Of a DNA stretch of 64,000 nucleotides, positions 51,454-59,991 are shown piece after piece. The notes below the pieces were generated by a model that searched no databases, had not been told where the DNA came from, and saw nothing but the letters and a program-made list of their open reading frames with translations. This stretch comes from Fen-999 sp964530115. GTDB taxonomy: Bacteria; Pseudomonadota; Gammaproteobacteria; Burkholderiales; Rhodocyclaceae. The DNA lies in assembly GCA_964530115.1 (NCBI GenBank), contig CAZGYD010000058.1, positions 34,972-98,971 of the forward strand, given 5' to 3'. Numbering within the stretch: position 1 is the stretch's first letter; every line of letters begins with the position of its first letter. The position numbers were made by a program, and so were the translations under genes.

Positions 51454-51930
51454 TCAGCCGCCGCAGCCGCCGACCGTCACCTTGACTTCCTTCTGCGCCG
51501 AGAAGTACTTGCCGTCGGCGGTTTTGACCACGGCGCGGACCCCGGTCGTTTCGGCGAGGCGCACGCGCACCTGGATCTCGGGCAGCGCGCCGTTGGCGAA
51601 GTCGAAGGCCGCCGCGAGCGGCAGCGGGTTCTTCAGCGACAGGATGGCGATCGAGATCGTGTTGGGGATGTTGCTGACCACGGTCACCGGAACGACCGCG
51701 CCGTTCTCGGCGATTTCCGGAGCAGTCAGGACGATGTCCTTGCTGTCGGTGGCGCTCGTGGCACCGATGCCCTTCAGTGCGGCGGAGACGTCGCGGGCAT
51801 CGAAGGCGGCGCGGTTCCATTCCTCGTTGGCGAGCACCGCCGTCGGCTTGAGTACGCCGGCGGCAAACGCGGCCGCCAGTGCGCCCCCGGCGCCGGCGCC
51901 CTTCAGCAATGTTCTGCGAAACATGTCCAT
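51454..51930 (-). CDS. soxY: SoxY, thiosulfate-oxidation carrier protein
   Basis: 158 residues from ATG 51930, preceded by GAGGAGG. Tat-type signal (FRRTLLKGAGAGGALAAAFA) and the C-terminal swinging arm VGGCGG whose Cys carries the sulfur intermediates. First gene of soxYZ, with about 165 bases to moaC that should hold its promoter. Confidence 0.96.
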   Translation of the reverse strand: MDMFRRTLLKGAGAGGALAAAFAAGVLKPTAVLANEEWNRAAFDARDVSAALKGIGATSATDSKDIVLTAPEIAENGAVVPVTVVSNIPNTISIAILSLKNPLPLAAAFDFANGALPEIQVRVRLAETTGVRAVVKTADGKYFSAQKEVKVTVGGCGG

Positions 51931-52097
51931 CTTGCTGCTACCTCCTCGTGGTTTGTAGTTGCTGGTGAATCGAAACGCCCGACTTCGACGGAACAAACTT
52001 CGCGGAACCGGAACGCTCCCATACAACGCTTGAGACGTCGGAAGCGCCTACATTATTCCCGGTGTCCCAAAAAATCCAGTATCGACCCCCTCCGGCA

Positions 52098-52583
52098 TCA
52101 CTTGGCCAGCCAGTGGCCCGACTTGCCGCCGGCTTTTTCGAGCAGCCGCACCTCCTCGATGACCATGCCGCGATCGACGGCCTTGCACATGTCGTAAATG
52201 GTCAGCAGCGCCACGCTCGCGGCGGTCAGCGCCTCCATCTCCACTCCCGTGCGCCCGACCGTCTGCGCCACTGCCTCGCAGTCGACGGCGCCGGCTTCCT
52301 CGTCCAGCCTGAATTCGACGGCGACGCGCGTGAGCGGGATCGGATGGCACAGCGGAATCAGCTCGCCGGTGCGCTTCGCCGCCTGAATTGCCGCGATGCG
52401 CGCCACGCCGAGCACATCGCCTTTCCTGCCGGCGCCCTCGCGGATCACGGCGAGCGTCGCCGGCTGCATGCGGATCCGCCCCGCGGCGCGGGCGAGGCGT
52501 TCCGTCTCGGGCTTGCCGCCGACATCGACCATGTGCGCCTGGCCCGCGGCGTCGAAATGGGTGAGCCGAGCGTTTGCTGACAT
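52098..52583 (-). CDS. moaC: MoaC, cyclic pyranopterin monophosphate synthase
   Basis: Molybdenum-cofactor synthesis, second step. 161 residues from ATG 52583: LTHFDAAGQAHMVDVGGKP, IPLCHPIPLTRV, EMEALTAASVALLTIYDMCK. Longer in-frame reading upstream is antisense of the protease gene. Divergent from the BepA-like gene over 63 bases. Confidence 0.95.
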   Translation of the reverse strand: MSANARLTHFDAAGQAHMVDVGGKPETERLARAAGRIRMQPATLAVIREGAGRKGDVLGVARIAAIQAAKRTGELIPLCHPIPLTRVAVEFRLDEEAGAVDCEAVAQTVGRTGVEMEALTAASVALLTIYDMCKAVDRGMVIEEVRLLEKAGGKSGHWLAK

Positions 52584-52646
52584 CCGCTTACAAATGCCCT
52601 GTCGGTGATTCCTGAACGAAGCGGGGGGAACGTTATCATAGTTTCC

Positions 52647-54166
52647 ATGCGCGCCCGCTGGATTCCGTTGTGCATCGCCGCGATCGTGGCCGCCATGGTG
52701 CCGGCCGCGAGGTCCGACGAACTGCCGGATCTCGGCGAAGTGGCCCAGGCGGATCTGTCGCCGCCCGCCGAGCGGCGCATCGGCGAATCGATCATGCGCG
52801 AGATTCGCCTGCGCGAACCGGCCTACATCGACGATCCAGAAATCAACGGTTACCTGAACCGGCTGGGCCGTCGGCTCGCCAGCCAGCTCGACGACCGCCG
52901 GCAGGAGTTCGAGTTCTTCGCCCTGCGGGATGCAACCCTCAACGCTTTCGCCCTTCCCGGCGGCTACATTGGTGTTCACAGCGGCCTGATCGTCGCCTCG
53001 CAGTCGGAATCCGAACTGGCCTCGGTGCTCGCCCACGAGATCTCCCATGTCACGCAGCGCCACATGGCACGCATGGTGAGCCGACAGAATCAGGGCCAGA
53101 TGGCCTCGCTGCTCGCGCTCGCGGTCGCCATCCTCGCGGCCCGCAGCAATCCGGACGTGGCCATGGGCGCCGCCATCGCCGGCCAGGGCGCGGCGATCCA
53201 GAACCAGCTCAACTACTCGCGCGACTTCGAGCGCGAGGCCGATCGCCTCGGCTTGCAGTTGCTCGATCGGGCCGGCTTCGACGTTCGGGACATGGGAACC
53301 TTCTTCGGTCGCCTGCAGAAGTTCGGCCGCGTCTATGAGAACAACGCTCCCGCCTATCTGCGCACCCACCCCTTGACCACCGAGCGCATCGCCGACATGG
53401 AGAACCGCATCCAGCTGCGGCCCTACCGGCAGGTGTCCGATTCGCTCGATTACCTGCTTGTCCGGGCCAAGCTCCGGGCCCAGCAGGGAACCCCGGACGA
53501 GGCCGTCGCCCATTTCGACACGTTGATGGCCGACCCAAGTACCGCAACCTCGAGCAGGGAACCCCGGACGAGGCCGTCGCCCATTTCGACGCCTTGGTCA
53601 GGGAGCGGCGGTTCGCCTCGGAGACGGCAACGCGTTACGGCCTGGCCGTCGCTTCGCTGCGCGCGGACAGGCTCGCCGCGGCCGAGGCCCAGATGGTCGC
53701 GCTGCGCCGCCTCAAGGCCGCTTCGCCGATGATCGAGACGCTCGCCGCCGACCTGCGCCTGCGCCGGCAGGACGCCGCGGGCGCGATACGGATCCTGCGG
53801 GATGCGGCGTCCCGCTACCCGGACGACCGGGCCGTCGCCTACGCGCTCGTCGAGGCGCTCCTCATCGACCGTCGGGCAGACGAAGCGCTCGCCGTCGCGA
53901 GCGCCGACATCCAGGCCTACACGACCGATGCGCGGATGCGCGGTCTCCAGGCCAAGGCCTATGCCTTCCTCGGCAAGCGCTTACGGGAACACTGGTCCCA
54001 GGCGGAGGTCTACGCGTTGCAGGGCCAGTTCCTTGCCGCGATCGAGCAGCTCCAACTGGCGCAGCGGGCGCCGGATGGGGACTTCTATGAACGCTCGCAG
54101 GTCGACGCCCGCCTGCGTGAAATCAAGGCCCTCTACGCCGAAGAGCAGCAGCACCGGAAACCCTGA
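52647..54166 (+). pseudogene. bepA: BepA-like M48 metalloprotease with TPR domain, frameshifted
   Basis: Periplasmic protease/chaperone for outer-membrane protein assembly. From ATG 52647: signal peptide (RWIPLCIAAIVAAMVPAARS), zinc motif AHEISHVTQRH, third-ligand region FEREADRLGLQLL. The first frame is correct to about 53521; the TPR half (ASLRADRLAAAEAQMVALRR, AQAEVY-like region QAEVYALQGQFLAAIEQLQL) continues in another frame from about 53552 to 54166. The switch lies between two identical 38-bp copies 71 bases apart. True frameshift or sequence/assembly error cannot be told; together the parts give a normal ~500-residue BepA. Confidence 0.8.
53482..53590 (+). repeat. 38-bp direct repeat pair at the bepA frameshift
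   Basis: 53482-53519 and 53553-53590 are identical (GTPDEAVAHFD coding); offset 71 bases is not a multiple of three. Flanks after each copy are related but diverged (HFDTLMAD / HFDALVRE). Confidence 0.85.
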
Positions 54167-54167
54167 T

Positions 54168-54181
54168 TTGATCTGGATCAA
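54168..54181 (+). promoter_or_regulatory. FNR/Anr/DNR-type box upstream of sat
   Basis: TTGATCTGGATCAA is an exact TTGAT-N4-ATCAA palindrome, 128 bases before the sat ATG. AT-rich sequence ~30-45 bases downstream (TTATTCC, CTATCGAAAAATAG) could hold the -10. Confidence 0.75.
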
Positions 54182-54308
54182 AAGCTCGGATCGCTTGATC
54201 GGGGTCGCTTATTCCCCTATCGAAAAATAGATTCATTTGGCCGTCGGCGAAGTGCTAGCCTTCGAGTCCTTCGCAGAATCAGACCGAACAACGGGAGGAG
54301 TTCACCGA

Positions 54309-55523
54309 ATGGCACTCGTAAATCCGCATGGCGGCGGCCCGCTCAAGCCCCTGCTGCTCGAAGGTCAGGCGCTCAAGGACGAACAGGCCCGCGCCCAGTC
54401 CCTACCGAAGATCAAGGTCAGCTCCCGCGAGGCGGGCGACATCATAATGATGGGCATCGGCGGCTTCACGCCGCTCGAGGGCTTCATGACCAAGGCCGAC
54501 TGGCAAGGGGTCTGCGACGGCATGAAGATGGCCAACGGCCTCTTCTGGCCGATCCCGGTCACCCTCTCCACCGATGACGAGAGCATTTCGACCGGCAGCG
54601 AGATCGCGCTGGTCGGCACGCGGCTCGACGGCAAGGACGAAGTCCTCGCGACGATGAAGGTCGTCGAAAAGTACGCAATCGACAAGGCCCACGAGTGCAT
54701 GGAGGTCTACAAGACCACCGACCTCGAGCATCCCGGTGTCAAGATGGTCATGAGCCAGGGCAAGTACAACCTGGCCGGACCGATCAAGGTGCTGTCCACC
54801 GGCGGCTTCAAGGAGAAGTACGGCGAGCAGTTCATGACCCCGGCGGAGACGCGCAAGAAGTTCGAGGAAATGGGCTGGACCAGGGTCGCCGCTTTCCAGA
54901 CCCGCAACCCGATGCACCGCTCGCACGAGTATCTGGCCAAGATCGCCATCGAGACGATGGATGGCGTGCTGATCCACTCGCTGCTCGGCAACCTGAAGCC
55001 CGGCGACATCCCGGCCGAGGTGCGCCAGGAGGCGATCAAGGTCCTGCTCGACAACTACTTCGCCCCGAACACCGCGATCCAGGCCGGCTACCCGCTCGAC
55101 ATGCGCTACGCCGGTCCGCGCGAGGCGCTGCTCCATGCGCTGTTCCGCCAGAACTACGGCTGCTCGCACCTGATCGTCGGCCGCGACCATGCCGGCGTCG
55201 GCGACTACTACGGCCCCTTCGATGCCCAGAAGATCTTCGACCAGATTCCCAAGGGCTCGCTCGAGACGGTCAACATGAACATCGACTGGACCTTCTGGTG
55301 CAAGAAGTGCGGCGGCATGGCTTCGCAGCGCACCTGCCCGCACACCAAGGACGACCGCATCCTGCTCTCCGGCACCAAGGTGCGCGCGATGCTTTCCGAG
55401 GGCCAGGACCTGCCGGTCGAGTTTTCGCGTCCGGAAGTCGCCGCGGTGCTGAAGAAGTACTACGCCAGCCTCGCCGAGCACGAGAAGGTCAAGGTGGAGC
55501 TCAAGGGTCACTCGGCCGCTTGA
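54309..55523 (+). CDS. sat: Sat, dissimilatory ATP sulfurylase
   Basis: Converts APS + pyrophosphate to sulfate + ATP in sulfite oxidation. 404 residues from ATG 54309 with a GGGAGGAG site; upstream in-frame sequence is leader. Motifs QTRNPMHRSHEYLAKIA, GRDHAGVGDYYGPFDAQ, zinc-type CKKCGGMASQRTC, RPEVAAVLKKYY. Homo-oligomeric Sat type of sulfur oxidisers, not CysDN. Heads the sat-aprB-aprA run. Confidence 0.96.
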   Translation: MALVNPHGGGPLKPLLLEGQALKDEQARAQSLPKIKVSSREAGDIIMMGIGGFTPLEGFMTKADWQGVCDGMKMANGLFWPIPVTLSTDDESISTGSEIALVGTRLDGKDEVLATMKVVEKYAIDKAHECMEVYKTTDLEHPGVKMVMSQGKYNLAGPIKVLSTGGFKEKYGEQFMTPAETRKKFEEMGWTRVAAFQTRNPMHRSHEYLAKIAIETMDGVLIHSLLGNLKPGDIPAEVRQEAIKVLLDNYFAPNTAIQAGYPLDMRYAGPREALLHALFRQNYGCSHLIVGRDHAGVGDYYGPFDAQKIFDQIPKGSLETVNMNIDWTFWCKKCGGMASQRTCPHTKDDRILLSGTKVRAMLSEGQDLPVEFSRPEVAAVLKKYYASLAEHEKVKVELKGHSAA

Positions 55524-55641
55524 GGCGTCATCCATCGGATTTGGAGCGCCGCGTCCGCCGGAAGCGGATTCGCCAAGCGTACGATTGGCCCCGGCCAAGA
55601 AGGGCGCGGCTCTAAATGGAGCGCTGCCGCAAGGCGGCGGA

Positions 55642-55655
55642 TTGTTAGCTAACAA
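55642..55655 (+). promoter_or_regulatory. Palindrome at the aprB ribosome-binding site
   Basis: TTGTTAGCTAACAA, perfect 14-base palindrome ending at the AAGGAG site of aprB; possible operator or translation-control element. Confidence 0.4.
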
Positions 55656-55667
55656 GGAGAAGAGGTA

Positions 55668-56141
55668 ATGCCTACATTCGTTCGTACCGAAAAATGCGAC
55701 GGCTGCAAGGGTCAGGACAAGACCGCCTGCATGTACATCTGTCCGCATGACCTGATGAAGCTCGACAAGGACGGCACCTACACCGGCCATGCGATGAAGG
55801 CCTTCAACCAGGAGCCGGATCAGTGCTGGGAATGCTATTCCTGCGTCAAGATCTGCCCGCAGGGCGCGATCGAGGCCCGTCACTATGCCGACATCGTGCC
55901 GCTGGGCGGTTCCGTGCAGCCGATGCGTGGTTCCGATTCCATCATGTGGACCATCAAGTTCCGCAATGGCGTCGTCAAGCGCTTCAAGTTCCCGATCCGC
56001 ACGACGGCCGAAGGCTCGATCGATCCGTACGGCGGCAAGCCGATGCCCAAGCTCTCGCAGCTCGCCGAAACCGGTTCGTTCACCCGTGACGTGATGGGTG
56101 GCTTCCGTGCCGGCAATCCTGCCGAACTGATCCGCAAGTAA
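55668..56141 (+). CDS. aprB: AprB, APS reductase beta subunit
   Basis: Iron-sulfur subunit with two [4Fe-4S] clusters: CDGCKGQDKTACMYICP and CWECYSCVKICPQGAIE. 157 residues; C-terminal tail wraps around AprA. In a sulfur oxidiser AprBA works in reverse, making APS from sulfite and AMP. 23 bases before aprA. Confidence 0.97.
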   Translation: MPTFVRTEKCDGCKGQDKTACMYICPHDLMKLDKDGTYTGHAMKAFNQEPDQCWECYSCVKICPQGAIEARHYADIVPLGGSVQPMRGSDSIMWTIKFRNGVVKRFKFPIRTTAEGSIDPYGGKPMPKLSQLAETGSFTRDVMGGFRAGNPAELIRK

Positions 56142-56164
56142 TTCAACGCATCGAGGAAACTGAC

Positions 56165-58186
56165 ATGGCTGGAACATTCGAAAATCCCGAAATCGTCCAG
56201 GAAGAACTGGACATCCTGATCGTCGGCGGCGGCATGGCTGCCTGCGGCTGCGGCTTCGAAATCATGCGCTGGGCCGAGGCCGTCAAGGCCGAGACCGGCA
56301 AGGAACTGAAGATCAAGCTGGTGGACAAGGCCGCGCTCGACCGCTCCGGCGCCGTGGCGATGGGTCTGTCGGCGATCAACACCTACATCGGTCCGCGTCA
56401 GGACCCGGCCGACTACGCGCGCATGGTCTCCAACGACCTGATGGGCATCACGCGTGACGACCTGGCCTACGACCTCGGCCGTCACGTCGACGACTCCGTG
56501 CACCTGTTCGAGGAATGGGGCCTGCCGATTTGGAAGACCGACGAGAACGGCGAGCGCCACGACGGCGCCCAGGGTCTGCCCGCACTCAAGGACGGCGGCA
56601 AGCCCGTGCGTTCCGGCAAGTGGCAGATCATGATCAACGGCGAGTCCTACAAGTGGATCGTGGCCGAGGCCGCCAAGAAGGCCCTGGGCATGGACCGCAT
56701 CCAGGAACGGATCTTCATCGTCAAGCTGGTGAACGACAAGAACGACAAGAACCGCATCGCCGGTGCCGTCGGTTTCTCCGTGCGCGAGCACAAGGTCTAC
56801 GTCTACAAGGCCAAGGCCATCCTGCTCGCCGCCGGCGGCTGCGTGAACATCTTCCGTCCCCGCTCCGTCGGTGAAGGCACCGGCCGTGCCTGGTACCCGG
56901 TGTGGAACGCCGGTTCCACCTACGCCATGGCCGCCGAAGCCGGGGCGGAGCTCACCATGATGGAGAACCGCTTCGTGCCCGCCCGCTTCAAGGACGGCTA
57001 CGGCCCGGTCGGCGCCTGGTTCCTGCTGTTCAAGGCCCAAGCCACCAACGCCTTCGGCGAGGTGTACATGGTCAAGAACAAGGAACTGCTGAACGACTAC
57101 CCTCCGTACGGTCAGGCCGCCGTTCCCGCCTCCTGCCTGCGCAACCACCTGATGCTCAAGGAGATGAAGGAAGGCCGCGGTCCCATCTACATGGACACCG
57201 TCACCGCGCTGGCCAAACTGCGCGAGACCCTGTCCCCGCGTGAGGTCAAGCACCTCGAAGCCGAAGCCTGGGAAGACTTCCTCGACATGTGCGTCGGCCA
57301 GTGCGGCATTTGGGTGGGCGAAAACATCGAGCCGGAGAAGAAGAACTCCGAACTGATGCCCACCGAGCCCTACCTGCTCGGCTCGCACTCCGGCTGCTGC
57401 GGCATCTGGGTGTCCGGTCCCGAGGATGTGGGTGCGCCCACCGAGGAGGCCCACCCCGAGAAAGACAAGATCCCGGCCCACCTGCCCTCCGGCTGGCATT
57501 GGGGCTACCGCGGCATGACCACGGTCAAGGGTCTGTTCACCGCCGGTGACGGCGTGGGCGCATCCGGCCACAAGTTCTCCTCCGGCTCGCACGCCGAAGG
57601 CCGCATTGCCGCCAAGGCCATGGTCAAGTACTGCCTCGACAACAAGGATCTGAAGGTCGAGCTGGACACCCCCGTGGAGCAACTGGTGGAAGAGATCTAC
57701 AAACCGGTGCGCAACTACCTGGAGTTCAAGGACTACACCACCGCCATCGACGTCAACCCCAACTACATCACGCCCAAGATGCTGCAGTTCCGTCTGCAGA
57801 AGATCATGGACGAGTACGTAGCCGGCGTGGCCACCTACTACACCACCAACGCCAAGATGTTGGAGGTGGCCGAAGAGAAGCTGCAGATGCTCAAGGAAGA
57901 CGCCCAGAAGATGCGCGCCAAGGACCTGCACGAACTGCTGCGGGCCTGGGAGAACTACCACCGCATCCTCACGGCCGAGGCCCACATGAAGCACATCCAG
58001 TTCCGTGAAGAGAGCCGCTACCCCGGCTTCTACTATCGCGCCGACAAGAACTTCGTCGACGAGGAGAACTGGCACTGCTTCGTGAACTCGATCTACGACA
58101 AGACGACCCACCAGTGGACCGTGTTCAAGCGCGCCCACGTGGACCTGGTCGACAAGTCCAAGCTGTTCAAGCCCGCCGCGCACTGA
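56165..58186 (+). CDS. aprA: AprA, APS reductase alpha subunit
   Basis: FAD subunit, 673 residues: dinucleotide fold LIVGGGMAACGCGFEIMRW, DKAALDRSGAVAMGLSAINT, HSGCCGIWVSGPEDVG, GLFTAGDGVGASGHKFSSGS. Oxidises sulfite to APS in the cytoplasm. No aprM or qmoABC electron-transfer partner is next to it. Followed by a strong terminator. Confidence 0.98.
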   Translation: MAGTFENPEIVQEELDILIVGGGMAACGCGFEIMRWAEAVKAETGKELKIKLVDKAALDRSGAVAMGLSAINTYIGPRQDPADYARMVSNDLMGITRDDLAYDLGRHVDDSVHLFEEWGLPIWKTDENGERHDGAQGLPALKDGGKPVRSGKWQIMINGESYKWIVAEAAKKALGMDRIQERIFIVKLVNDKNDKNRIAGAVGFSVREHKVYVYKAKAILLAAGGCVNIFRPRSVGEGTGRAWYPVWNAGSTYAMAAEAGAELTMMENRFVPARFKDGYGPVGAWFLLFKAQATNAFGEVYMVKNKELLNDYPPYGQAAVPASCLRNHLMLKEMKEGRGPIYMDTVTALAKLRETLSPREVKHLEAEAWEDFLDMCVGQCGIWVGENIEPEKKNSELMPTEPYLLGSHSGCCGIWVSGPEDVGAPTEEAHPEKDKIPAHLPSGWHWGYRGMTTVKGLFTAGDGVGASGHKFSSGSHAEGRIAAKAMVKYCLDNKDLKVELDTPVEQLVEEIYKPVRNYLEFKDYTTAIDVNPNYITPKMLQFRLQKIMDEYVAGVATYYTTNAKMLEVAEEKLQMLKEDAQKMRAKDLHELLRAWENYHRILTAEAHMKHIQFREESRYPGFYYRADKNFVDEENWHCFVNSIYDKTTHQWTVFKRAHVDLVDKSKLFKPAAH

Positions 58187-58207
58187 GCGGTCAGGGTCAA
58201 GCTGAGA

Positions 58208-58238
58208 AACCGGGCGCCCACAAGGTGCCCGGTTTTTT
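58208..58238 (+). terminator. Rho-independent terminator after aprA
   Basis: AACCGGGCGCC-CACAA-GGTGCCCGGTT (one G-U pair) followed by TTTTTT, 22 bases after the aprA stop. Confidence 0.92.
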
Positions 58239-58258
58239 ACTTTTCAGTTCACAGGCAA

Positions 58259-58324
58259 CAGAGGTCAGGTTACCGTTGTTCGTCGGCTTTGCCGGCGGAA
58301 ACTTATACCGTTGCCTGACCTCTG
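58259..58324 (+). repeat. Inverted repeat in the aprA-CxxxCC gap
   Basis: CAGAGGTCAGG (58259-58269) and CCTGACCTCTG (58314-58324) are perfect 11-bp arms. The 44-base spacer contains CGGC-TTT-GCCG and direct repeats TACCGTTG. Confidence 0.7.
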
Positions 58325-58351
58325 ATAACTGATCTCTGTGCGGAGCACACC

Positions 58352-59284
58352 ATGGACGAAAACCAATTCAAGAACCTGGCGAAGGACGCCCCCTTCGAAG
58401 CGGCACCGATCATGCCCAACATGCTGGACGGGGGCCACACCATCCAGTTTCGCTGCCACAAGGGCGTGAAATGCTGGAACGTCTGCTGCAGCAACATCGA
58501 CATCACCCTGACCCCCTATGACATCCTGCGGCTCAAGAACCGCCTGGGCCTGTCCTCGGGCGAGTTCCTGCAGAAATACACGGTACCCTACGAGATGGAC
58601 AAGGACGGCATGCCCGGCGTGAAGCTGCGCGCCGTGGACGGTGGCACCGCCTGCCAGTTCATGGTGCCGGAGGGCTGCAGCGTCTACGAGGACCGTCCCA
58701 CCGCCTGCCGCTACTATCCCGTCGCCCTGATGTCACTGCGCCGCCAGGATGAATACACCGACCGCCAAGCCTATGCCCTGGTCAAGGAGCCGACCTGCCT
58801 GGGCCACCAGGAAGCGCGCAAGCTGACCATCGACGAATACCGCCAGGAGCAGGGGGTCACCGATTACGACGAAAAGGGACGCGCATGGCGTCAGCTGGTC
58901 TTGAAACGCAAGTCGGCCGGCCCCGCGATCGGACGCCCCACGCCGCTTTCCAACCAGATGTTCTTCATGGCGAGTTACGACCTCGATCGCTTCCGCGCCT
59001 TCGTCATCAGCCCCTCGTTCAACGAGACCTACGAGGTCCCGGTGGAGACCATGGCCGAGATCGTCGCCGACGACGAGAAGCTGCTCGACTTTGCCATGAA
59101 CTTCCTCAAGCAGGTCTTGTTCAATGAGAAATTCCTGGAGGAGCGGCCGGGCGCCCAGGAAAAGCGCATGGCCCGACTGAAGGAAAAGGCCGAACAGATG
59201 CGCGCGGAATTCGAGGCCAACCGAGAGCGTCTGGAAGACGAGAAATACTCCGAACACTTCCGCAAACTGGGCGGCGGCGACTGA
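58352..59284 (+). CDS. YkgJ-family CxxxCC cysteine-cluster protein
   Basis: 310 residues. N-terminal cysteine cluster FRCHKGVKCWNVCCSNIDIT, then GTACQFMVPEGCSVYEDRP and TACRYYP, the pattern of YkgJ proteins that probably bind a metal or Fe-S cluster. C-terminal third is charged and helical. Function unknown; position behind aprBA suggests a part in sulfite oxidation or Apr maturation (inference). Confidence 0.85.
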   Translation: MDENQFKNLAKDAPFEAAPIMPNMLDGGHTIQFRCHKGVKCWNVCCSNIDITLTPYDILRLKNRLGLSSGEFLQKYTVPYEMDKDGMPGVKLRAVDGGTACQFMVPEGCSVYEDRPTACRYYPVALMSLRRQDEYTDRQAYALVKEPTCLGHQEARKLTIDEYRQEQGVTDYDEKGRAWRQLVLKRKSAGPAIGRPTPLSNQMFFMASYDLDRFRAFVISPSFNETYEVPVETMAEIVADDEKLLDFAMNFLKQVLFNEKFLEERPGAQEKRMARLKEKAEQMRAEFEANRERLEDEKYSEHFRKLGGGD

Positions 59285-59327
59285 CTGTTCGGCCGCGGTT
59301 GTACGCGGCCGAGCGACCCAACCCGCT

Positions 59328-59759
59328 TCACCACCGATATTGCCGATCACGCAGCTCGTCGCGGATATTGCTCCTGGCCTCGTGCAAGGCCATCTGCAGT
59401 CGCCTGCGCTCCTGCGGGCTGAGGTGACCGTCGGCCATGAACTGGCGCTGCAGACGCTCGATCTCACGCTGCTCCGCCAGCAGCCGCTTGGCCTCGCGCG
59501 GCGTGAGCTGGCCCGTATGCACACCGTAGCGGATGAGACCGGTCTGTCTCTCCTGGCGGCGGTCGATACGGTCGCTCCAGTGCTCGCTGCCCTGACCGGA
59601 GCGCCAGCCCCAGGCCGGCGCCGGCGGGACATGCCGGAGATAGGGATTCTCGGCCGTGGTCTGACAGCCACGTCCGTCGGCCTGTACCGCACCGGCGGCG
59701 AGGCCGAGGCTGGCCAGAACCAGGAGGCGCAGGGTCTTCATCATCATGCCGTCTTTCAT
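59328..59759 (-). CDS. Small periplasmic protein, unknown function
   Basis: 143 residues from ATG 59759 (AAGGAG 7 bases upstream). Signal peptide (TLRLLVLASLGLAAGAVQA), then an Arg-rich helical domain with two EF-hand-like or ParcG-like turns (TGQLTPREAKRLLAEQREIE, ADGHLSPQERRRLQMALHEA). Not assigned to a pathway. Opposite to its neighbours. Confidence 0.75.
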   Translation of the reverse strand: MKDGMMMKTLRLLVLASLGLAAGAVQADGRGCQTTAENPYLRHVPPAPAWGWRSGQGSEHWSDRIDRRQERQTGLIRYGVHTGQLTPREAKRLLAEQREIERLQRQFMADGHLSPQERRRLQMALHEARSNIRDELRDRQYRW

Positions 59760-59991
59760 CGCTCGACTCCTTACATTCAGCCCGGTCCGCACCATGCGGC
59801 GCCGGTGATTGAAGCCTAGCCATGGCCTGTAAGCGCTGCGTTTGCTGCCTGTTTCAGCCTGTGACGGGTGGTTACAGCCCTATCCCCTGTTGGCATGGGG
59901 GTTGAGACCGGGACACCGGATTAAGGACAATCTGCTCCAGTCTCCCGTGCCGCCCCCATACCCTTTATCAACGCCAGATCCGAGGTCAATT

